Assembly: GCF_026151205.1 (NCBI RefSeq)
Contig: NC_087078.1
Span: forward strand, 5,535,675-5,599,674
Length of the DNA: 64,000 nt
DNA from: Bolinopsis microptera
Taxonomy: Eukaryota; Ctenophora; Tentaculata; Lobata; Bolinopsidae
Reading direction: 5' to 3'
The translations under genes and the position numbers were made by a program. The notes beneath the pieces are model-generated. The model ran no database searches. It was not told the origin of the DNA and saw only the letters and a list, made by a program, of their open reading frames with translations. This document shows, one piece after another, positions 11,546 to 22,252 of this stretch (the stretch's first letter is position 1; every line of letters begins with the position of its first letter).

Positions 11546-13224
11546 TCAGGGCAGGTTATAACGTTTGTCTTTAGAGTCTGGAAATTCAGCAGATTTGGAG
11601 ATGTCTTTAGGGACGATAGGTGGAGCCGGTGGAGCTGGGGTTTAAAGACAGTTAGAAACATTACAGTGATCACATTATAGCTTGTATCAATCATTGTTCA
11701 GACTATATATTTGGAGCGAAGAAGCTCCACAATTGTACTCTCCAGAAATAAGCTCAAATGTGGAACTTAAGAAAACACTTGCAACCTCACTCTTTGTTCA
11801 GCAGTTCGTGGTTCTAAACAATACAATGAAGGTAACGAAAGAAAACAACTTGATACCGGACCCCTAAACAAATCGAGAACATGCAAACTGAAATTAAATG
11901 CTGACTTCAGTCTGTTACCTAGACCTGGTCTATTAAATTGCTGACTTCAGTCTGTTACCTAGACCTGGTCTATTAAATTGCTGACTTCAGTCTGTTACAT
12001 GGCCTGGTCTATTAAATTGCTGACTTCAGTCTGTTACCTGGTCTATTAAATTGCTGACTTCAGTCTGTTGCCTGGTCTATCAAATTGCTGACTTCAGTCT
12101 GTTACCTGGTCTATTAAATTGCTGACTTCAGTCTGTTACCTGGTCTATTAAATTGCTGACTTCAGTCTGTTACCTGGTCTATTAAATTGCTGACTTCAGT
12201 CTGTTATCTGGTATATTAAATTGCTGAATTCAGTCTGTTACCTGGTCTATCAAATTGCTGACTTCAGTCTGTTACCTGGTCTATTAAATTGCTGACTTCA
12301 GTCTGTTATCTGGTATATTAAATTGCTGAATTCAGTCTGTTACCTGGTCTATCAAATTGCTGACTTCAGTCTGTTACCTGGTCTATTAAATTGCTGACTT
12401 CAGTCTGTTACCTGGTCTATTAAATTGCTGACTTCAGTCTGTTACCTGGTCTATTAAATTGCTGACTTCAGTCTGTTATCTGGTATATTAAATTGCTGAA
12501 TTCAGTCTGTTACCTGGTCTATCAAATTGCTGACTTCAGTCTGTTACCTGGTCTATCAAATTGCTGACTTCAGTCTGTTATCTGGTCTATTAAATTGCTG
12601 ACTTCAGTCTGTTATCTGGTCTATTAAATTGCTGACTTCAGTCTGTTACCTGGTCTATTAAATTGCTGACTTCAGTCTGTTATCTGGTATATTAAATTGC
12701 TGAATTCAGTCTGTTACCTGGTCTATTAAATTGCTGACTTCAGTCTGTTACCTGATCTATCAAATTGCTGACTTCAGTCTGTTATCTGGTCTATTAAATT
12801 GCTGACTTCAGTCTGTTACCTGGTCTATTAAATTGCTGACTTCAGTCTGTTACCTGGTCTATTAAATTGCTGACTTCAGTCTGTTACCTGGTCTATCAAA
12901 TTGCTGACTTCAGTCTGTTACCTGGTCTATTAAATTGCTGACTTCAGTCTGTTACCTGGTCTATTAAATTGCTGACTTCAGTCTGTTACCTGGTCTATTA
13001 TCAGGTGGAGTCTCGTTGAGCACCATCCATCTACCATTAAGATGCCTCAACTGCTGGATCAGTGCCAGGATGTCCACTAGGTACCTCTTCTTAGTGATAT
13101 CACAGAGATGTTGCATACTGGGAATTATACTATAAATTGATCTCAAAAACTTAGCAGTGAAAGCAGTATTAATGACATTCTCACTTTTCAGAACTAAGTG
13201 CCTAATATAATTAAGATAGAACAT
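11546..13224 (-). CDS. small unknown protein, two exons around a minisatellite intron
   Basis: Exon 1 is 12990-13224 and exon 2 is 11546-11634, both phase 1 at the junction (CCAG|GTAACAG donor, AACCCCAG acceptor), about 107 residues. The N-terminal part is helical (LRSIYSIIPSMQHLCDITKK, then LVDILALIQQLRHLNGRW). The C-terminal tail is proline-rich (APPAPPIVPKD) and ends in TGA. The ATG sits directly after CTGTTTAG, a plausible acceptor, so the true start may lie upstream. The donor is made by the first unit of the 34-bp minisatellite that fills the intron. I do not recognise the family. The model rests on phase agreement and could be a chance pairing. Confidence 0.4.
11892..13000. repeat. 34-bp minisatellite, about 32 copies
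   Basis: The unit reads TGCTGACTTCAGTCTGTTAC then CTGGTCTATTAAAT. The first copies are 38-40 bp, with an extra CTAGAC or ATGG before CTGGTC. Variant units (ATCTGGTATATT with GAATTCAG; CTATCAAA) recur in the same order, which points to a higher-order repeat. On the minus strand every unit contains CCAGGTAACAG, a reasonable splice donor. Confidence 0.95.
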
Positions 13225-14409
13225 CTAAACAGTTTTATTCCTGTTCCATATGATCGAGGATAGTCAGGGCTACAAAACCTGACCAAGTTTAGCTCAATCC
13301 AGTACTGCGCGTTCAAGATATGAGGTTAAATATACCAAAAATAGAGGTTTTCTGGTGTGACATCATTGTAAATTATTTGGAGTATAACCTCAATATCTCA
13401 CAAACTATACATTTGTGGTCTTTCTGAGTTACACTATCTGTTTCCTTTGGCAATTTCGGTTCAGAGTCAATTAAGTTTGAAACAAAATCTCAGTATATGT
13501 GAAAGGACTGAGGATATCAAGTTTGTAAAAGCGCGCGCGCGCGCGCGCGCGCACACACATATAATGACCTCATATCTTCCACATTTAACGATTTTTTATA
13601 GAAATTCTTTCACCATCCTGTAGCACTCATGTGCTGAGTAGGATAGCATTCAAATCATGTCTTTAAAAGATTTAGATAGATACTGAGGGAGAAAATTCAT
13701 GTTTGTAAAAGCGCGCGCGCGCGCGCGCGCGCGCGCATGGCCCAGACTATATCAATGGACGGCCACGGGAGGATAAAAGTACTTTCATACACACCAGCAT
13801 GCTCATTGATGGCTTAAAATGAAGCTAAGACATACTCCTATCAGATCCACCATAAGTTAGATACCATAATAATCATTAAATGTGTCTAAAATGAGGAAGC
13901 TTTGACAAGTGCGAGTGGTTTTGGCAAATTTTGGTATAAAATGGGCCCTGAGATCATATTTTTCTCATTAAAATCACATATATCACGAATATTCATGTGT
14001 GTTGGGTGTATCCTCATTGGTATCAACCATTTCAATCATCTAGAGCAGCTTTCCTGATTCTTTATCTCATGAAAATGGGCAAAAAAGCTCATAAATAGTC
14101 CAAAATCGGTCATTTTCGCCGCTTTAATAACCTCATTCCTGGCACCCAGAACACTTTGGGTACTCAAAACATGATTTTTCGGATACCTCAGACCCCTAAC
14201 TAGCACATGGAGCCAGAAAGAACAGCATGTAGGGACTTCTAAATTTCCATGGTTGAGAACCCAATGTCACACTATTCGTTCATTAATCCTGCTTTCACTG
14301 TTAGATAACCAAATAAATTGTCAGCACGAAACATGAAACCACGGTATTTTACAACCGAGCAAAGGAGATGTAAATCTTTATAATATGTTGTCGAAAAATT
14401 CTGACTCAC
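13225..14409. other. noncoding stretch with two CG-alternating tracts
   Basis: Alternating GC runs at 13531-13552 and 13711-13736 are both preceded by GTTTGTAAAA, so they look like two copies of one repeat. Such tracts can adopt Z-DNA. No exon with consistent phase was found here on either strand. Confidence 0.6.
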
Positions 14410-16226
14410 GGGAAAGGCTCCTCGTAAAGTTCCGAATACTTTAACTTTACTTCGTCAGTACTGAGCCCTTCTGGACAGGATTTTATCACTGTTACAATCC
14501 TCCGCTTGTGCTTATCCGGGAGTTCTAGAGGCTGTTGAAATAGGCTGATTATTGTTATTACAAAATATTACGTGCAAATATACGGGTGGGGGACGGGGGT
14601 TTGGACTTTAGGGGCGGAGAGTTCATTTTGTCAAGACAACCTATTATGTCAAAAGTTGTAGAACTATTTTTACTATTAATAGCAACCCCACAAACAGCAT
14701 CAGGTTTGTCGGATGATTTAAACAACAAATTACCTCATTGTTCAATTTGTTTTGCATCTCGAGAACCTTGTGCTTTGGCTTGAAGAAGTTACCGAACTTC
14801 GCCTGAAATCTCATCGGAATGGGCCTTGCATTAGGCGCGTTCTTGCTGCGAGTTGCCTGGTTCATTTGAAATATGTGTGCGGTTTTGGCATCAGGAACAC
14901 CATGGAATATTGCTATCGCTCCATTGTTCCACGCCTGTGGAAGTGAGGATTTAACTCGTAAATATAATGAAACAAGAGAAATTTGGAAATAAATAAAATG
15001 TTGGTCTATAATCTATTCATTATTATATAATAGTCATTGTACGTATTATTAAAATAAAATTTACAAACTTATTGCAAGGAACTATATAATTATAATATCA
15101 TCAACAGAATGTGCCACTGTTGAACTATATACCGTAACAGGCATCCCCATAATTTAAACATGTGTATAATTAATGCATACAATTAACGGTCTAAGGTGAC
15201 ATTTAACTAACCTCGTAATCAATACAATCCAGGTTGTCGTTGCAGAAATCCGTCAAAGTTTGATAATTGATCTTTCTGATGTCATCAAAGATTGATTCAC
15301 CCGTTAATTCCTGATAATTATTCATGAACCGCATGGCATCAAGGCCCTTCTTCTCTGTCGCCAATAATGAGCGCACATTTCTTCTTATGTCTTTCACTTT
15401 ATCAGGCCTTCTTGGCGCATTTGATTGAGAAGGTTCATTATTAGATCTATGAGGTATGGCAGAAGCTGATCCATTATTGGATCTATGAGGTATGGCAGAA
15501 GCTGGTCCATTATTTGACAACGTGTTAGCACGTGGTTCATTTCTGGACCAAGACTGTCCAGTATTAGCACGTGGTCCATTATTGAATGATCCAGTGGAAG
15601 TATTTGGTCTATTAGTAGGTGCCATCTGTTGTTGAGGTCTAAGGGAAAGATGGTTAAGCTTAAAATCATTATAACAAGGTTTAAGCTACTAAAACCTTCA
15701 TTCCTTCACATCGACATCAGAAATTTCAAAGAATTTTACAATTATTCAACAGTTATTCAACAGTTATTCATACCTGATGTTCACATTTGGAGGTACCTGC
15801 TGAAATAATAACTATCATAATGGTCCACAAAATATCATAATTTGATTTCTGAGATAACCTGAACGGATAATTTCCTATTGTGAAGAATTTAAAATCAGCC
15901 TTCTTGCTAAATAACAAAAACTGAGTTGTTCTGTAACAAATAATCAGTAAATCCTAAAAATTATCAGTATTATCTGCAATAAAATGATTACTCACGAGCT
16001 GGGCATCAAGCGCAACATGCTGCCCTCTCAATCTGGGTACTTGAGTTTTTATAAACTCCACCATTTTTAGTCCAGTAGCAGGATCTGCAAAGTCGATGAC
16101 GGTATCGAATGGGTCAGTGTTGTTCACTGCATACTTTGTGAGGGAGAACCGATTGTTCATCAACAAACGTACTAGATCTTGCTCCATCCCCCGTGGACAG
16201 TGATAAACTTTTAAAGAAAGTGACAT
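14410..16226 (-). CDS. LOTUS-domain protein, TDRD5/7-like (5' part)
   Basis: Exons 15996-16226, 15774-15799 (a 26-nt microexon), 15212-15638, 14734-14934 and 14410-14531 join in phase (0, 2, 0, 0), ending in phase 2 at TTTCCC|GTGAGT. Residues 1-77 (LKVYHCPRGMEQDLVRLL...) look like an RRM-type alpha/beta fold, which is tentative. A Asn/Pro/Ser-rich region follows with two copies of ASAIPHRSNN. Next comes a LOTUS domain (IRRNVRSLLATEKKGLDAM, NYQTLTDFCNDN, then AIAIFHGVPDAKTAHI). The last exon is the first half of another LOTUS (RRIVTVIKSCPEGLS, KLKYSELYEEPFP). The second half is absent nearby; the exon at 5812-5932 has exactly that half. The ATG at 16224-16226 follows TTACAG, so upstream exons are possible. 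Confidence 0.75.
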
Positions 16227-16570
16227 GTCCTGTAACCAAGTTTATATAATTAAAATAAGAAACTATGAATGAGAGATTACTGATAAGACTATCAAATACA
16301 TCAGATCATGGCAATTTCCATCTTTCCAGTAAAAAAAACTACCCAGTATCTCATTTATTTTGTAATAGGTCGCTATCCAATATATAAGCTTGCTGACAGA
16401 GGGAAAAATATACTATCAGTTGATACCCAATTTAAAAATAATTTTTAAATGAGAATTAGAATTATAACCAAATTTACACAGAAATACAATAAACATTTAA
16501 AAATTTAAAGAAGCTTCAATCTGCTGTACAGGATGGATGATGATTAATCACTCTACAATCGACTGTCCCA

Positions 16571-16651
16571 CAGTGGCGTAACATTGCCTGTTGGCGCCCC
16601 CCCTGAAAAAGCGACCCTTCCCTTTTGGAGAGGCCCTTTGTTACGCCACTG
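16571..16651. mobile_element. 81-bp miniature element with CAGTGGCGTAAC ends
   Basis: CAGTGGCGTAAC at 16571 faces its exact complement GTTACGCCACTG ending at 16651, around a GC-rich core. The ends resemble hAT-type termini. The flanking octamers CTGTCCCA and CTATCATA agree at only 5 of 8 positions, so the target duplication is uncertain. A third copy of the terminus begins at 16905. Confidence 0.55.
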
Positions 16652-16886
16652 CTATCATATGACTTTTTTAACCCGTTCTATGGCTGGCCCTGAACGACTA
16701 CGTATCTGAAACCCTAACCATCTAATCTGATCTCAACCCTAACCCTAACACAATCTCTAACAAAAGCATATGCTGAAACCCTCACCCAACCGAGAAATTA
16801 GACCAACCTCCTTATACAGTCATATCACGTGATTGAGACAGTTTTTTGCCAATATCTCGCCAGGGGAGCATTTAAACCCATGTCAT

Positions 16887-17195
16887 GGGGGGGGGGGGGG
16901 GGGGCAGTGGCGTAACGAAAGGCCCCGCTGACCCTGCTGTGCGGGGGGGGGGGGGGGGGGGGGGGGGGATTGGGCGCCGTCTTAGGGGGGCGCCAAATCG
17001 TCGTTTAAATGTGGGACAATTTCGAAAACTTAACTAAAGTACTAGCAAAACTGCGCGTTTTGCTCTAGATACGCACTTTTTTAGAGATTTTACCGGCGAA
17101 TCCTCTAAAATCATTCTAATTTTAGGGAGGGGCACCAAAAGGGGAGGGGGCGCCAAATCTCGAAGATCGAGTGTAGAGTGATTTAGAACGCTTGG
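16887..17195. repeat. G-rich interspersed repeat
   Basis: A poly-G run (16887-16904), a CAGTGGCGTAAC terminus (16905), a second poly-G run (about 16943-16968), and two GGCGCCAAATC boxes (16988 and 17148). The right end (17153-17195) is shared, inverted, with 7965-8003. Probably one or two non-autonomous element fragments. Confidence 0.5.
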
Positions 17196-18376
17196 TGCAC
17201 GACATTCAATTTAGTCAAAAACTGTTAATACTGATTTGATTCTAAGGACTGATTGGTTGTAAGAATCAAAGAATCAATCAAAGAATCAAAACATATAATA
17301 ATAAATTGATTGAAATAAATTTTCGTGCACATACAGAATGAATGGTTAATAATTTAATATATATGTAGACCAAGCTCTGTGCACGGGATGCTTCCTGGAA
17401 GAATCCAGTTCTTTTAGCGGGGCACCCTACCTAAAGCCAAATTGAGATATAATAATCATATTCCTAGGGAAATAATCAGAAATCGAATACCAATCAAATA
17501 ATATGATATATAGGAGTAGTAAGTTCCATATTTACTATGCAAAATGCCCCAACCACATAGTGTAAATTTATATAAAATTCAAATTCCATATCATCATTAA
17601 ACCTCAATAGTCAATATAATAGCCCAAGCAAAATTAAATAACTTCTTATATACCTTACTGTCATACTACAAATTAATTAAACATTTGAAATCTGTTAACC
17701 AGAGAATAAATTTCTAAACCTAATGCAAGTGAAATAATTTAGATGCAATAATGAATGCCTAATGTGAGTATCATCTGTCAATGTCCTTGTAAAACAGTCT
17801 GTACAAGAGATATGAGTAACTAATATAGAAGAAAAAAACAGGAAGTTGTCGTCTGTTGAAAAATAAATAAAATATCTAGAATATAGATTAGAATATAAAA
17901 TAACATTCAGTCAATGTGTCGTCAATAAACTGTACAATTATCAAATGTTAAAACTGGGTGATATAGTCACCAAAAATAAATACTAAGTATAATAAGTTAA
18001 TAAATTAAATGTGGTCTATAAAACTACCACTAGGTATAATAGGTCAATAAATTAAAAGTGGTTTATAAAACTACCACATAAATATTAAGCTCATGACTAT
18101 GGTAGAGTGAGTTACAACTAGAAAACTGTGGGCATGAAAGCAACCATTACAATGTTATGAATAAAATAATAATAATAATAATTTAAACTTATAAATTATA
18201 GTGGCACAACAACTTAAAATGCACAGGTGTGCCACGAAAACAAGTCAGGATACAAGAAAACCTGAAAAGCAATCCACATTTAGGTTCCAAACCATAGAAA
18301 ATTGCAAAGACTTGATACACTAAATTACAAGGTTAAGGGTATGCACTTAACAGTAGAAACGTTGAAAAATAGTAAA
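17196..18376. other. AT-rich noncoding DNA
   Basis: No gene recognised. A partial tandem duplication lies at about 17990-18085 (units with AATAAATTAAA and CTATAAAACTACCAC). An AAT microsatellite lies at about 18165-18183. Confidence 0.5.
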
Positions 18377-18604
18377 TTAATTAATATCAAAAGCACGTTT
18401 AAAAAGAAACGTTTTCAGATACACTTTAAAAGATTCCAGTGACATGCAATTCTTAATTTCAAGAGGCAGCTCATTCCATAATTTAGGGCCAACTTTCTGA
18501 AACGATCTTTCTCCATACTGTGAATATACTCTTGGTTCAGTCAAATAGATAAGATGATTATAATTGGCATATTTAAACATATCACTTAAATAATCTGGTT
18601 CCAA
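18377..18604 (-). mobile_element. LINE 3' fragment (reverse transcriptase C terminus)
   Basis: A 75-codon open frame carries the conserved C-terminal signature of jockey/CR1-like reverse transcriptases: YGERSFQKVGPKLWNELP followed by SLESFKVYLKTFLF. The rest of the element is absent. The AAT repeats further along in the minus-strand direction may be its 3' tail. Confidence 0.75.
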
Positions 18605-19370
18605 TAAATTGTTGTTCCAAAAAGATTTGTTGTTCCAGACATATTAGTGTAACGCTATTTAGGTGTTAGCCATTTACCGTGTTCATTATCAGACAGCAGT
18701 CGTCTTTGGAACGCTGCCCGCCTCCAGGAAAATGAAGACTTGCTAAGAGCCTACAATTTAAAACCTGGCTCTACTGAAAATAATAATTATTCAAACAATA
18801 TACACATAATATAACAATAACCCTATATAAAAATTCTATATAAAAATTCTATATAAAAATTCAGTAAAAAATTTCATAAAAACGGCAGTTTGTTGTAGTA
18901 GTAAAAGTAGCCAATTCTCTGCTGAAACAACTAAGTTTTGTGCTGAAAAACAAAGTTTTATTATAACTAGTGCCATAATTTGGTATCGAACGTTTTCAAT
19001 AACTTGTACAACGTTGCACGGCTTAAGCTTTGCATGCATCCCCTTCACTGGCCCGGATGCATCAATGAGATGATAGGTCGGGCAGCATTTGACAAGTACA
19101 ACTGGTAACACAAACATACATTTAGTGTTCATAAAAAAATTGTTCGCTTTTTGAGAAGACTTTTTACTGTACGTGCTACTTTGTGATATTATATCGTTTC
19201 ATTTCGTCAGATATTTGCTTTGTTGTATACATATATAAATATAATTATAACTCGTGCAAGTCCGAAATGGGCCGTGTGCTGCTTCTAGGAAGTACATATG
19301 ACAATGCATATCAGCACACTGTTGGCTTTCTTAGAGACCTGATGAGAACCAAGCGGAAATCATGATTGCC
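18605..19370. other. noncoding, nothing recognised
   Basis: Contains three tandem copies of TATATAAAAATTC around 18830-18862. Otherwise no supported feature. Confidence 0.4.
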
Positions 19371-19572
19371 TGGTAAGCAAGTTCACACTCATTCCGAATG
19401 GCGGTAGACTTTACAGCTACACTGCAGCTTACACTGTAGTGGGAATCGCGTCACTGATATCCTCCGAGCATAATTACCAGGATAAATCCTGTACCAATCA
19501 CAGCTTGGTGACCTGGCCTGCCTGCCTCAGACGGGGTTTGAAGTAGGAGTACCACTACACCACCCGGCCGAC
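19371..19572 (-). mobile_element. tRNA-derived SINE
   Basis: Read on the minus strand from 19572, it begins CGGCCGGGTGGTGTAGTGGT, which contains TGGTGTAGTGG, a perfect match to the RNA polymerase III A-box consensus. ACTTCAAACCCCG about 25 bases on is a degenerate B box. A non-tRNA body of about 140 bases follows. This is the layout of a tRNA-related SINE. The tRNA part does not close into a good cloverleaf and is not a tRNA gene. Confidence 0.65.
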
Positions 19573-19781
19573 AAAAATATAAATATAGTATCCGTGAAAG
19601 TTTTGAACATCAATTGCAAAATCAGGGGGAAAAATTTAAAAACAAGCAGGACAGATTGTTTGTGTAGCGCTCGATCGCAGCACTTTTTCTCAAAATATAT
19701 TACATGTACATATTAGCCCGAAGCAAGTGCTACGTTGCTCTAACCAGAGCCCTCTGGTTGCGCTCTAACCAGAGCCCTTTT

Positions 19782-19846
19782 GCTTTCACATAGCCATGTG
19801 TATACGCGTACTGCGTCATATATATACACATAGCTATGTGAAAGTG
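19782..19846. repeat. near-perfect palindrome
   Basis: CTTTCACATAGCCATGTGTATA pairs with the complementary arm ending in ACACATAGCTATGTGAAAG across a short spacer. It could form a hairpin or cruciform. It is preceded by a direct repeat of CTCTAACCAGAGCCC (19737 and 19763). Confidence 0.7.
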
Positions 19847-19944
19847 CTATGGATCAGTTAGTCCATTAACAATGTCCATTAGTCCATAACAATAGACAAT
19901 GTTTTTGTAATTAAAGTTTAAGTCCTTCAGCTCAGTTAACAGCT

Positions 19945-20665
19945 TGATTCACGCGACGATGTCAATCCTTCGCACCTCGGCGAGGCTCAGTGGTGCATCT
20001 CGCCGATCTACCGAGAAGACTTTTTGATGCGCGGCGCACCCGGCGGTCCAGTTAATCAAGTAGTGCTTTGAGCTACAATTAACAGCTAGTTGACAATTTA
20101 AAATTTGTTTCCCTATTCTTAATTGCCGAAGGCAAAAAGATCGTAGGGAATAAGTAATTGGATTTGGATATATGAGGTGGCCCGATGGACCTGCAGTGAC
20201 GACAAAAGTCTGCTCCTTCGCAATATAGATCACTCCCAACTCCCCTATTATATAATTAAGTTTATAGGAAGCGTGTGTTATGCTGCGCGCGACGCTAGCC
20301 ATGTGTTAATTAATTACAGTGAAATTCCTCCTTCGCAAAGTTATTTTCCGCAATTTTCTGGATTCATTTATTGTTGATGCGCGGCGCTGCATTGGTCAAA
20401 TAAATCGTCAATTTTTTCCCGATCCATGACTCGTGCCGAAGGCACAAAAGAGTCAAGGACAAGGGTTAGCGAACGAGGTTTTTTTGTATATGGTAGCTTT
20501 GCGACCGTACCTGCGAGCGTGCGACCGTACGTGCCTGCACACACTGTAATCGCCCACGTGACTACCTGCGCAAAGTTATTTTGCGGAATAATTCGAATTA
20601 AATAATTGTTGGCGCGCGCGCGGCGCTGAACTGACCAAGTACATGGTTAATTTCACCATGTACAT
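19945..20665. repeat. hairpin-module repeat cluster
   Basis: Three copies of a GC box resembling TTGATGCGCGGCGC lie at 20023, 20371 and 20607. Copies two and three are also preceded by CGCAAAGTTATTTT (20334 and 20570). Each box is followed by a different inverted repeat: CCCTA...TAGGG enclosing GCCGAAGGC (20111-20148), GACTCGTGCC...GAGTC (20428-20454), and GTACATGG...CCATGTAC (20639-20663). At 19945 a CTTGATT...GACGATGTCAATCC box precedes a TCGGCGAG/CTCGCCGA hairpin. Two related boxes with other hairpins lie at 21500 and 40632. Noncoding; function unknown. Confidence 0.5.
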
Positions 20666-20719
20666 ATCCCACTAGGCACTAATTGATAGCATACTATTAT
20701 TATTTTGAGTTACTTATAC

Positions 20720-20905
20720 TATTTTTCACAGATCCGTGTCGGGTGTCAGGTTGCATAAACAATAAGCATATGGTTTTTAAAAATATACACGATTTTCAAA
20801 TTAAATATGGAATTATATTAACTTGGTGGCGCTCGGCCTGTCACTTCGCCATATCTGCATACTTATAAACAGTAAAAACTGGGGTCCCCAGGTTGTATAG
20901 AATAT
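20720..20905. repeat. dispersed repeat, copy 1
   Basis: It shares GGCGCTC-GCCTGTCA and GGTCCCCAGGT-like segments in the same order with 36300-36450. Noncoding interspersed repeat of unknown class. Confidence 0.5.
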
Positions 20906-21299
20906 GATAAAATACGCCATCACAGATCGGGAAATTGAGCGGCCATGCACTTAAAAAAAAGCGGCCGCATTTTTTGTTACTATGCACGAATCCCACTCAT
21001 TTATAAAAAACATAGTATGTAAATACTAAATATGGTGCTTTTTTTTCAGTCACACTTTTCACTCAAAAGAATTAATGCCATAATGGTACAAGTACATGGT
21101 AGGGAAAATTGATCGTGCGTGGTTAAACCGCGGCGAAATTTTTGTTAAAGAATCATTAGCCATGACCAATTTGATGATAATAATAATAATGATAACCATC
21201 GTTTATGGTTTATTTGTTATTTTATACAAACATGTACATGTGTCTGTCGCTCCTACCAAATCGCTCGCCCAAATTTTAAGAAAATTCTTGTGAAAAGGC

Positions 21300-21395
21300 C
21301 CTTTAGGCATGAAAGTAATCTAGATCGGTGTATTTTTGGACGCTGATTCTGAATCACCCCCATGACGTAGAGTTAAAATTCTACCCTGGAGAGTT
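21300..21395. repeat. dispersed repeat related to 8035-8110
   Basis: Shares ATCGGTGTATTTTTGGACGC and the following GATTCTGAATCA with the segment near 8040-8080 at moderate divergence. Confidence 0.5.
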
Positions 21396-21486
21396 ATGGG
21401 CAAAAAACCGTTTTGGTCACGTGACAGGCTAGTAAAACGTGAATTCGATTATTTAGGGCTCGGGTTAGAGTTAGGGTTGTGGTTGG

Positions 21487-21603
21487 AGGACTTCGCCGCT
21501 TCGATGCGCCGCGCAAACTAGCATTCTTGCTTCGCATCGACGATCGTTGCTCTGCTTCGCAAAGCAACGATCTCGACGGATTGACATCGTCAATCAAGGG
21601 TTG
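21487..21603 (-). repeat. CCTTGATTGACGAT box with hairpin
   Basis: On the minus strand, CTTGATTGACGATGTCAATC (ending at 21603) is followed by GATCGTTGC...GCAACGATC, a strong hairpin. The first box matches 40634 almost exactly. The hairpin stem is unrelated in sequence to the one at 40634. Confidence 0.5.
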
Positions 21604-21784
21604 TGGCTAAGATTATGGATAGCTTCGGGGTTATGGTTATATTAGGGTTGGGATTAGGGTTTATGTAAAACCGTTTTGTAAGGCTGCAAAACCAAACAAA
21701 CCAAAGTCATGTGAAATTTTTTGGCGAGCGATTTAGTAAGAGCCTCTGTCTGTATGTCTACGCGTATACTGCATCCCAAGCAAG

Positions 21785-22045
21785 AAACCTTACTGGTAGG
21801 GGCCTAACTTCAAAAATAAAAGAAATAGAAACGTCTCATGGTTTTCAACAAAATGTTTGTTTTGTAAAAATAACGTTTCCTCCCCAGGAGGAAAATTCAA
21901 GACAACGTAGATTTTGAATTATCGCGAAAAGTCTTATTTTGGGCCTTTTAAAAGTGCGCAGCTTTAACTTTGCGGATTTTTGTTCTCTGATAGGCTGAAT
22001 CTTATTACGTGGTACGTAATGCAATTGCATTATTGGAATGTTTGA
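21785..22045 (+). repeat. dispersed repeat, inverted partner of 26215-26505
   Basis: It begins CCTTACTGGTAGGGGCCTAA and continues through AACAAAATGTTTG, TCCTCCCCAGGAGGAAA and AGGCTGAAT. The same order of blocks occurs inverted at 26215-26505. Confidence 0.65.
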
Positions 22046-22252
22046 AGCGTGCAAATGCAATAAGCTAACGATGAACGAGCGCGCGCGGGGTTCGACAAGC
22101 TGTGCATGTAGACACTAGACGTGATAACCTGTAGTAATATTGCCAGCCAGTAAGGTCTGGGCCGATTGCAACAAAAATTGGTAAGCTTACTCATAGACTT
22201 ACAAGGAAAGTGTCCGAAAAATGTAAAGCATATCCAACCATCAAACATTATT

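Noticed and set aside
11892..13000. CRISPR-like array
   Set aside because: The repeats are head-to-tail with no spacers; it is a minisatellite in a eukaryotic genome.
5932..14410. Direct splice from the exon at 14410-14531 to the exon at 5812-5932
   Set aside because: Domain halves fit, but a phase-2 donor meets a phase-0 acceptor and the join creates a stop. Kept only as a hypothesis needing another exon.
16731..16750. Telomere-like CCCTAA repeats
   Set aside because: Only two to three units, surrounded by ordinary DNA; similar short TTAGGG-like bits near 21460-21660 are also too few.
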